Shown piece after piece: positions 56,847-64,000 of a DNA stretch of 64,000 nucleotides. Position numbers and translations under genes: made by a program. Location of the stretch: the NCBI RefSeq assembly GCF_963678635.1, contig NC_087065.1, forward strand, positions 14,760,019-14,824,018. Reading direction: 5' to 3'. Within the stretch, counting starts at the first letter, position 1; the number at the start of each line of letters is the position of its first letter. The notes beneath the pieces were generated by a model. That model was not told the origin of the DNA, did no database searches, and worked only from the letters and a program-made list of their open reading frames with translations. This stretch comes from Symsagittifera roscoffensis. Its lineage: Eukaryota; Xenacoelomorpha; Acoela; Convolutidae.

Positions 56847-58111
56847 TTAATAATTGGCAAATCCTAGGAAGCTCATGAGCTGTGTGTCTGTTCTGGGAGC
56901 CTTCCATGTCAACACAGCTTCTACTGCTTCCTGGTCCGGCTTCACACCATGCCTGTCCACCATTCTTCCTAGATACTTGATCGAATCCCTCAGGATCTCG
57001 CATTTCGATGGTTTCCATTTTAAGCCTGCTCTCTTTATGCAATCAAAGACCTCATCGAGCCGATCAAGGTGGTCTTCCAGAGTTGGTGTTGCTATGACCA
57101 AGTCATCCACGTAACACATCACAAGATTCCCGTACTTCTTCGTCACTCTGGTCAAAGCCTGAGCCATCAGTCTTTGAAAAGTGGCCGTTGCTTGCACAAG
57201 CCGAAGGGCATCCTCTTCCACTGGTACAACCACAACTCACACGCGAATCCGGTCTTTTCTCTATGCTTCTTCCGTAGAGGGACCTGCCAGAAGGCAGAAC
57301 CCAAGTCCAATGTGGTGACGAACTTGGCATCACCAAGTTTAGAGAGGCTCTCGTCTATTCTCGGTATCGGGTACGCATCTTTTATCGTTACCGCGTTCAA
57401 GTAGCAAATGTCGCAACAAAGCCTAAGCTGCCCCCTTTCTTTTTTGCCATTACTACCCCGCAAGCCCATGGCAATTTCGAGGGTTCTATCATGTCGTATT
57501 CGAGCAACATTTTTTTATTTCCGCTCGGCACGCTTCCGATTTATGAGGCGTCATTCGTCTTGCGCCTTCCCTATGGGAACGGCGCCTTCCTCAAATTCGA
57601 TTTCGTGTTCGAATAAGTTACAGCAACCGATATCCGCCTTATGTTTTGAAAATACATCCGCGTTCCGATTTAAAACCGCCCGCAATATTTCAAAATCTCC
57701 CTCACCTATTTTCCTTTTTAAGTGTTCTATTTGTGGCAAAACCGGTTTGTCAGTTTCTAGTTCATATGACGAGGGGCACTCCAAAAAATTCGAGCAGCTC
57801 AACAAACCATCGTCCGTTTCGGACTTTAGTGAAAATAGTTTATGAACCGATTTGAATTCATTAATCCTTTTTAAAATTTTATCTTTATTTGCATGATAAG
57901 GACAGTCTTTCAGACTATATCTCTTCAAGTTTTGTGTCTCTTCATAGTCGGTCCTCATCGGCAAAGCGTAACCAAGTTTCTTTCCACGCTGGATTGTAAC
58001 CGTGGTGCCAGTGTGTTCAATAACACACTGACACACAGTCCATTTCGAGTTACGGAGAAGGCCCGGCCTAAAATCACTGAACTTTGACTGTTTGGATTCG
58101 GTACCAAACAA
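56847..58111 (-). pseudogene. Ty3/gypsy reverse transcriptase, multiply frameshifted
   Basis: 58111-57551 holds the pre-RT region with RNADVFSKHKADIGCC and HEIEFEEGAVPI. Then RT block 1 (LLEYDMIEPSKLPWACGVV) appears in a different frame near 57525-57455. CDICYLNAVTIKDAYPIPR, LDLGSAFWQVPL and RMPFGL follow in the first frame. After another frameshift near 57200 come ATATFQRLM and the catalytic YVDD (NLVMCYVDDLVIATPT). It ends GFANY-TAA at 56847, a stop where this family usually has a second tyrosine. At least three frameshifts make it inactive. Confidence 0.88.
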
Positions 58112-58123
58112 ACCTGTTTTCTA

Positions 58124-58590
58124 TCACTCTAACGATTTTAAATTTGTCATTCTAAAATTTGATACTACTGCTTGTCCCGGCTGTAGTTTTACCTTTCTAT
58201 CTAAAAAGATTGGTATCTTATTTTTATCGGTTATTATTCTATTAATTGGTTTCTTAACATACTTCCGGTCCGGGTTCCTAATCCTTATTAGACCGTTGTT
58301 CAAGTTAATCATCACGTCAAAATTCCTGACAAAATCTCTGCCCAAGATGAATTCGTCGGAGTCATCCAGATTCTCTACTACAAGGAAGCTCATCCAAAGA
58401 TCCCGTCCTCCCATGTGGAGGACCGTTATTGGTGTTCTTACGGCTACGTAAATCGCTCCTCGATTGGCCGCGGCCAGTCGGAGGTTCGTCGGAATTAGAT
58501 CTTCCCTCGTGAAGCTCATTCTTTCCCAAGTCTTTATCGGCATCGCACTTACTACCGCTCCTGTTTCCAAAGACCCGTGACTCCGATTTT
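58124..58590 (-). pseudogene. Retropepsin-like aspartic protease, active-site Asp replaced
   Basis: The frame begins in overlap with the previous ORF and reads GSLETGAVVSAMPIKTWE, the retropepsin active-site block (usually DTGA), with Glu where the catalytic Asp belongs. It continues with a strand-rich middle and the conserved DEFILGRDFVRNFDV. Retropepsin would cleave the Gag-Pol precursor. The D-to-E change and lack of its own ATG suggest it is inactive or reached by frameshifting. Confidence 0.7.
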
Positions 58591-59652
58591 CTTTCCGCTG
58601 GTGTCGAGCAGATGTTCAGTCACATCTGCTTCGTATCCAATGTGAACGACGTCTTGCTCCATCATGGCGTCATGGCGTATCCTACGGACTATGAGTTCTT
58701 CTTCACCCAAATAGATCTGTCCTATTTGGTCACTGTCTGTTGTCACATATGTCCTAGTGTAGATGCTAATTCCATCCACATTCAACTTCACTTGATACGG
58801 TCCATAGACTTCCACATAGCGACCGTGAAGCTTCTTTATTCGAGGGCCACCCGTTGTTACTAGTGCTCGCACAGCTCTTGACTCAGTCCGTGGCTCCACC
58901 TGCCTCAGATAAACTGCATATGTGTCCAAATGCATCAAAGTGAACTCTGATGGTTCACTCAGATTTCTGATTATCTGGTGTCCCGCTACCGAGATTATTG
59001 ATTGTATTTTGCTTCCTTGTGGCACCATACTGAACCTCTGCCCGGAGATCACATTTAGTTTCATACTCAAACTACTCGGTGCTTTCGTTTCTTCGACCTC
59101 TGATGCCTCGAAGGCGTTTAGTTTTTCCTGTAATTTCTCATTTTTCAATTCGAGCTTCACCTTTTGTTCGATCTCCTTCGTTACCAATTCCTGCTGGACT
59201 CTTTTTAGAGCATCCCTCGCGGCTGCCCTATAATCAATCTTGAAGTCATCCGCCGCAGTCACCGGTTCCGGTTCACATGTCTCTTCCGTTACCGCCTGCA
59301 TCTTCTTTGTTGCCAGCTCCTGCGGTTTTTGTTTTCTGCGCGCCTCCGCTTCACTCAATAGGCGAGCCTTGCTGGCTTTCACACCCGATAAAGCTTCCTC
59401 ATGCCTTGGATGCTTGATGTCTGCTACAGCATCCCAGAATTGCGGACAATCTGATTTAAAATGAACTTTAAAATTGCAAAAGAAACACCTCGGGCCAATT
59501 TTTGCAATTACACCTCTCATGAAACCTTCATGGTCGACTTCTGACGCATCTTCGTCCTCGAGGCGAAAGCCTATTGCTTTCCTGCCCTGTTTAAAACTTG
59601 GGCATGCTGACACATGATGGTCCGTCAAATTGTCAAACTGCATTTTGCTCAA
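58552..59652 (-). CDS. CCHC zinc-knuckle / protease-linker ORF
   Basis: Open frame of 366 codons. The start ATG at 59643 or the frame itself overlaps the gag end (TGAGCAAAATG), the frame being -1 relative to gag. A CCHC knuckle (C56-x2-C59-x4-H64-x4-C69, counting from 59652) is the nucleic-acid-binding motif of retroelement Gag/nucleocapsid. It is followed by a Lys/Glu-rich coiled-coil-like segment and a C-terminal domain that reads into the protease region (EEELIVRRIRHDAM). It ends KQER-TAG where the retropepsin frame already runs, again one base back. The domain after the coiled coil is unrecognised. Confidence 0.65.
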   Translation of the reverse strand: MSKMQFDNLTDHHVSACPSFKQGRKAIGFRLEDEDASEVDHEGFMRGVIAKIGPRCFFCNFKVHFKSDCPQFWDAVADIKHPRHEEALSGVKASKARLLSEAEARRKQKPQELATKKMQAVTEETCEPEPVTAADDFKIDYRAAARDALKRVQQELVTKEIEQKVKLELKNEKLQEKLNAFEASEVEETKAPSSLSMKLNVISGQRFSMVPQGSKIQSIISVAGHQIIRNLSEPSEFTLMHLDTYAVYLRQVEPRTESRAVRALVTTGGPRIKKLHGRYVEVYGPYQVKLNVDGISIYTRTYVTTDSDQIGQIYLGEEELIVRRIRHDAMMEQDVVHIGYEADVTEHLLDTSGKKIGVTGLWKQER

Positions 59653-61745
59653 GAGCGCCTCTTGTCCATATCGTCCCTCGGTTTATACCAGTTGTTCCCT
59701 TGGTTTGCTGGTCCGTTGTTAAAATTACCATAATTGTTCTTGTAATCTCCAGATCCTGATGGAGGCATCAGAAAAAGATATTCTTTTGACTTGAGTCTCA
59801 AATCCTCTGGTGTTGGCGCATTGGTTGAGAGTGGTGTAAAATGTGTTGCTAACACTGTTCGAAGTTCTTCATTCTTCACACCATCGATGAATTTTGAGGC
59901 TACTGCCAGGTTCATCCTTCTGTTTGACTCATCTGGTTGGCTTCGCCTTCTCAGCATCTCCAAATCGTCTAGAAACTTGTCTATCGTCTCATCTTCTTGT
60001 TGCCTCCGTTTCTCGAAGCGCATGATTGCTTGTCCCTGCACCCCTGAATGCACCCCTGAGCCAAAAATATTTAACAAGGTTTCAAAGATTTTCTCAGCAG
60101 TGTCCCGTTGGTACTGTTTTTTTAGCCATCACGCAGTTAAGGGCTGTCCCTTCCAAGTTACTGGTAAGCGCACTGCATTCTTGCCTCTCTGACATGTCCT
60201 CTTCCTCAAAATGCAGTTTCATCACTTCTATCCAGGTATCAATACAGCCATCAGGTTCGTCTTTGTAGCATCTTGGTTTCTTAAAAACACTTCTGGACTT
60301 TTTGCTACGCACATTGGTTCTAGATAACCTCGTAAGGAAGGTCTCCAAAGACCTGTTCAGAGGTTCAAAGGCTGTGGCTATTGATGTAGCCTCTCTTGAA
60401 AGCCCTGCCTGAGTATCATTGCCCCCTGATAAGGGTTCTGCACTTGGAACATCTCTTTCGTCCGATTCACTTGCATTGTTTCTTCATTCGCTCGCATGAC
60501 TCATCCCTGGGCTTGCATGACTCCTGTTCCTGGAATCACCTCTCCCAGTCGCATGTGTGCCTTGCGTCGGTCGTTCGTTTGAGGTCTGTCTGTTGCCAGT
60601 CGATCCATATGCATCTTCGTCCTCGAGGCGAAAGCCTATTGCTTTCCTGCCCTGTTTAAAACTTGGGCATGCTGACACATGATGGTCCGTCAAACTGCAA
60701 TTTGCTCAAGAGCGCCTCTTGTCCATTTCGTCCCTCGGTTTATACCAGTTGTTCCCTTGGTTTGCTGATCCGTTGTTAAAATTACCATAATTGTTCTTGT
60801 AATATCCAGATCCTGATGGAGGCATCAGAAAAAGATATTCTTTTGACTTGAGTCTCAAATCCTCTGGTGTTGGCGCATTGGTTGAGAGTGGTGTAAAATG
60901 TGTTGCTAACACTGTTCGAAGTTCTTCATTCTTCACATCATCGATGAATTTTGAGACTACTGCCAGGTTCATCCTTCTGTTTGACTCATCTGGTTGGCTA
61001 CGCCTTCTCAGCATCTCCAAATCGTCTAGAAACTTGTCTATCGTCTCATCTTTTTGTTGCCTCCGTTTCTCGAAGCGCATGATTGCTTGGTGTCCCTGCA
61101 CCCCTGAATGCACCCCTGAGCCAAAAAGATTTAACAAGGTTTCAAAGATTTTCTCAGCAGTGTCCCGTTGGTACTGCTTTTTAGCCATCACGCAGTTTAG
61201 GGCTGTCCCTTCCAAGTTACTGGTAAGCGCACTGCATTCTTGCCTCTCTGACATGTCCTCTTCCTCAAAATTCAGTTTCATCACTTCTATCCCGGTATCA
61301 ATACAGCCATCAGGTTCGTCTTTGTAGCATCTTGGTTTCTTAAAAACCCTTCTGGACTTTTTGCTACGTTCATTGGTTCTAGATAACCTGGTAAGGAAGG
61401 TCTCCAAAGACCTGTTCAGAGGTTCAAAGGCTGTGGCTCTTGATGTAGCCTCTCTTGAAAGCCCTGCCTGAGTATCATTGCCCCCTGATAAGGGTTCTGC
61501 ACTTGGAACTTCCCTTTCGTCCGATTCACTTGCATTGTTTCTTCCTTCGCTCGCATGACTCATCCCTGGGCTTGCATGACTCCTGTTCCTGGAATCACCT
61601 CTCCCAGTCGCATGTGTGCCTTGCGTCGTTGGTTCGTTTGAGGTCTGTCTGTTGCCAGTTGAACTTCCTCTGATGTTTGGGCCCCATGTTCTATTATTCC
61701 CTGTGGCATAGCCTGCTGAATTGCCCCTACCTCTAGTCGATCCAT
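59550..61745 (-). repeat. ~1.06 kb tandem duplication inside gag
   Basis: 59550-60612 and 60613-61745 are direct copies, a few percent different. Shared landmarks are CATCTTCGTCCTCGAGGCG / the KRRS end / the CGATCCATATG at both right ends. The downstream copy carries extra indels (for example GTTGCCAG joined to TCGATCCATATG at about 60600) and has become frameshifted at 60094. The junction fuses a partial zinc-knuckle leader to a Gly/Ser-rich gag segment at 60484-60693. Only the 60706-side copy keeps a long open frame. Confidence 0.85.
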
Positions 61746-62934
61746 ATGTCCTTCTCCTATTTTGTTGGTCATTGAAGTTCACCCTCGGCTCCCTGCTGGG
61801 TCCTCCCGAGTTCGGTTCCCCATCTTTTAGTTCACTCCTGCTGCCTAGTAGCCCGTCCAACCTATCCATGATAGCATGAGTTCGCCTCTCAATCATCGCA
61901 CCTATCTTTGTGTCAAGAGTCCCAAGAGTCTGCTCCTGTTGAATTCTCAACTTCTCCATGTCGTCTCTCAATCGTGACTCTCTCTGTTCTGCTTCCCTTG
62001 TCATTCGCGACAAGTTCTTCGCCAAGTGTTCATCCGTTCTTTCCTTCAAGCGTTTTTCGCTTCTCCCAACTTCTTCTTTTGCGGTTTATTTCTCCCGCAG
62101 ACTTCCTCTCTCGACGTTGACTGCTCTTTCTAGTTCACTCATTCTTATGGACATCTGTTCATTCTGTTCTCCTATGCTGCCCACTATGTTGGTCAAGGCT
62201 TCCTCAATTGATACTCCGTTGTCCACTAGTGGCGTCACAAGTGGCGGTGTCACCCTGTCAATCCCAGGTAGTTTGGTGCTGGTCGAGATGCGGGCTTTGA
62301 TTCTCTGCCTTGACGTCTTTTCATTATCCATCTCTGAATCCGCCGGTGCGTTGCTTAGCCCTGTGTTTCTAATCTCCCCAGTTCGCATTTCCGAATTCAT
62401 CATACTCACAAAGTCTCCTGACTGACCTGATGTGTTTGTGGTTTTGCTTATTGTCCTCACTACACCAAATTGGTCCATGGTGCCAGTCCATTTGTCAGTG
62501 AATGCTTCATTCTCTTGAGTCGAACTATTGAGGATGACTCGAGATCCAAAGTCAACTTGCTCGTCATCGTCCTCTTCTTCCTCTTGAGATTCTCCTTCAT
62601 CGCCTGTACCCACTCCCATGGTAAATGGAAAGATGTTTCCGAAAAAGTTATTCACTCTCTCTGAAAACGATGAGGACGTTGCCTGTTTCTCCGTCACGCC
62701 TGCCATCATGGTGTTGTCTGTGGGAGATCTTCTAGTTGCCACAATGTCAGTAGAGATGTCGGACAGTTCCGACATCTCCTCTCGGTCCAGTGTCCCGGTG
62801 GAAGTGGCAAAATCTTGGCTTTGTTCTACCGGAGTAGATTCACTCGCCAGCCTTCTGTTTCCTCTCCCCTCCGGTCCATATTTTTCCTGGTCCTCATCCA
62901 TGGCCTGGTCCGGATGGAAATCCGTTTCTAGCAT
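60706..62934 (-). pseudogene. Gag-like coiled-coil protein split by one in-frame TAA
   Basis: The ATG at 62934 starts MLETDFHPDQAM. The first part is acidic (EEEEDDDEQVDF). A coiled coil (IGEQNEQMSIRMSELERAV ... REAEQRESRLRDDMEKLRIQQ) spans a single TAA at 62088-62086 with the frame continuing on both sides. Beyond lie a Gly/Arg/Asn-rich segment and a structured part (KSRRVFKKPRCYKDEPDG, DKFLDDLEMLRRRSQPDESN) that looks like a retroelement capsid region. It ends with KRRS-TGA at 60706. Gag forms the particle. A ~1 kb segment of this ORF is duplicated downstream (59550-60612). Confidence 0.7.
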
Positions 62935-62989
62935 TGCTTTTCGCTCTTCTGAAGACTTTTGACTCCTTATAACAATAACACAACACAAT

Positions 62990-63660
62990 AATTTTCAAAC
63001 GTTTCTATTAAATAGTGACCACGAATCCTTGTATGTTATCACAGTACGGCGTGTATACAATTTAATCACAATGATCAAATACTAGTTGTGAAATCCGAAG
63101 CTAGCACAGTGTGATGATATCAGGCTATTTAAAAGATAGTGTTCTCACTACCCAATCAAGCACAAAAGTTATTGATTTAAAACCAAAATTGACAAAAGTA
63201 AGAATAGTTTCTATGAAAAACGTCTGTGTTCTGTACTTTCAGTCAGTCGCAATACAATAGTCGAAATTGTTTTTCAAGAAAGAGCTTTCCCTGCTTGGTG
63301 CTGCACCAAACAGACAAAACTTGGAGGCAGTAATTTTCTCAAGTGGGCGTCTATTGCACCCACCGAGTCCTGTGTTACCTATCTGCCTTCAGACTGATCT
63401 TGCTAGACCTACTAAAATCCTCAGGGCAACCACTTTTCTCAAAAACGTTTTCGATTTCAATCCACACCGAACAGTTATACACTCTTGTTCATTTTATACT
63501 AACTAAGTGTCGCGAATATCCGAGTTTAGACCTGTTTTGTTTTGGTTTGATTTTTTATAAAAGGCAAGTTACCAGTGCAGTCACTAGTTCCCAGCCTACC
63601 TCCTAAAAACCTAATACCTTTAACTACATTCTTTTCTGTTGTCTTCCTAAGTCTTGGCAA
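62990..63660. other. Upstream (5') flank of the retroelement; no LTR recognised
   Basis: Expected to contain the 5' leader, primer-binding site and LTR of the minus-strand element. I could not find a stretch repeated at 43.8-45.9 kb nor a clear tRNA-complementary primer site. The sequence is mixed AT-rich with short plus-strand open frames that look spurious (63267-63606). Confidence 0.4.
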
Positions 63661-63670
63661 AGCAATACCC

Positions 63671-63800
63671 CTCCGGATTGACAAAGATAGGACCTCTCCG
63701 GATTAGTAAAAACAGGACCTCTCCGGATTGGCAAAAACAAGACCCTTCCGGATTGGCATAATTGGGACTCCTCCGGATTGGTAAAAAAAGAACCCTCCGG
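63671..63800. repeat. 25-base-period repeat with CTCCGGATT core, six copies
   Basis: CTCCGGATT-type cores start at 63671, 63696, 63721, 63746, 63771 and 63795, exactly 25 bases apart (24 at the last step). Each core contains the palindrome TCCGGA and is followed by a G/A-rich spacer such as GGCAAAAACAAGACC. It lies upstream of gag on the minus strand, so it may belong to the element's leader or regulatory region. Confidence 0.85.
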
Positions 63801-63837
63801 ATAGCCTTCCCTTTCGTCTAGAACAGCGTAAAATTGC

Positions 63838-63925
63838 CTTATTCAACCGTTACTACCCTTTGGTAGGGGTTAAAGGGCTTTCCAAAATTTTTTTTAGAGA
63901 ACGTGAAGGGTCTACCTTCACGAAT
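63838..63925. promoter_or_regulatory. Two small stem-loops next to the 25-base repeat
   Basis: CTACC-CTTT-GGTAG near 63853-63867 and CGTGAAGG-GTCTA-CCTTCACG at about 63902-63922 can form perfect hairpins of 5 and 8 base pairs. Neither is followed by a T-run typical of a terminator; their role is unknown. The remaining 63925-64000 holds nothing recognisable. Confidence 0.35.
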
Positions 63926-64000
63926 TGGTGAATTTGCTAAAAACAATCCTACAAAGTTTTAACGCCTCTTTTTTGAATAATTGATGTTTTTATTAGTAAA

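Larger units (their letters stand above)
45904..62934 (-). mobile_element. Giant Ty3/gypsy-like retroelement with extra 3' coding region (decayed)
   Basis: Minus-strand order: coiled-coil Gag, CCHC knuckle, retropepsin (ILGRDF), RT (YVDD), RNase H, acidic linker, integrase C-terminal remnant, an SGNH-containing long frame (54150-49101) and another coding region (48913-45904). The ~17 kb coding span far exceeds the 4-6 kb typical of Ty3/gypsy elements. The base composition is visibly GC-richer than the flanks. It is defective: frameshifts and stops in pol, missing integrase core, two internal duplications and no recognisable LTRs. I treat the 3' region as part of the element because strand, composition and decay state are continuous with pol; a separate adjacent element remains possible. 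Confidence 0.8.

Noticed and set aside
62990-64000. 5' LTR of the large retroelement
   Set aside because: Compared by eye with 43840-45900; only a ~12-base string (CCCTCCGGATT) is shared, not enough to call LTRs. A dot plot would be decisive.
1-64000. tRNA, rRNA or CRISPR features
   Set aside because: No T-loop GGTTCGAAYYC with matching acceptor stem, no rRNA-like block, and the only regular-period array (63671-63800) has a 25-base unit without spacers.

Overview
The window looks like an AT-rich, gene-poor stretch of a metazoan genome, probably an invertebrate. It carries one spliced host gene with long introns, a ~10.7 kb tandem segmental duplication, remnants of three retroelement classes (non-LTR LINE, Penelope-like, Ty3/gypsy-like), foldback and MITE-like elements, and many microsatellites. 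There are no bacterial operons, CRISPR arrays or recognisable tRNA/rRNA genes. I cannot name the species.

Layout. 1-21593: two head-to-tail copies of a ~10.2-10.9 kb unit (1-10186 and 10664-21593), each headed by a CpG-rich minisatellite (the array between the copies is 10187-11130). Each copy contains a large foldback element with GA/CT tracts in its arms, an AT-rich dispersed repeat and a decayed LINE reverse-transcriptase fragment. The copies differ by three large indels and many small changes, yet share a ~1 kb almost identical tract. 23761-32998 (minus strand): a six-exon gene whose reading phases join into a 626-residue ORF with three PDZ domains. At least one intron seems to use a GC donor, and intron 1 is packed with TA-flanked MITEs. 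34750-38500: LINE fragments in both orientations. 38900-43840: a broken Penelope-like element (RT plus GIY-YIG endonuclease) followed by a second partial copy of its 3' part.

45904-62934 (minus strand) is the most unusual region: a GC-richer, ~17 kb Ty3/gypsy-like element. In its own 5'-3' direction it has a coiled-coil Gag, a CCHC knuckle, a retropepsin, RT, RNase H, a long acidic linker, an integrase C-terminal remnant (catalytic core missing), then ~8.3 kb of extra coding sequence. The first extra ORF starts with an SGNH/GDSL-hydrolase-like domain and stays in one frame for ~4.8 kb, interrupted only by six single stop codons, whereas pol next to it carries at least six frameshifts. A further degraded region (48913-45904) follows. 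I found no LTR pair. A 25-bp-period repeat lies at 63671-63800, upstream of gag.

The host gene and the repeats have no evident functional link. Within the large element, the gag-pol cassette would supply particle assembly and reverse transcription; the role of the SGNH-like polyprotein is unknown and is the main lead here.
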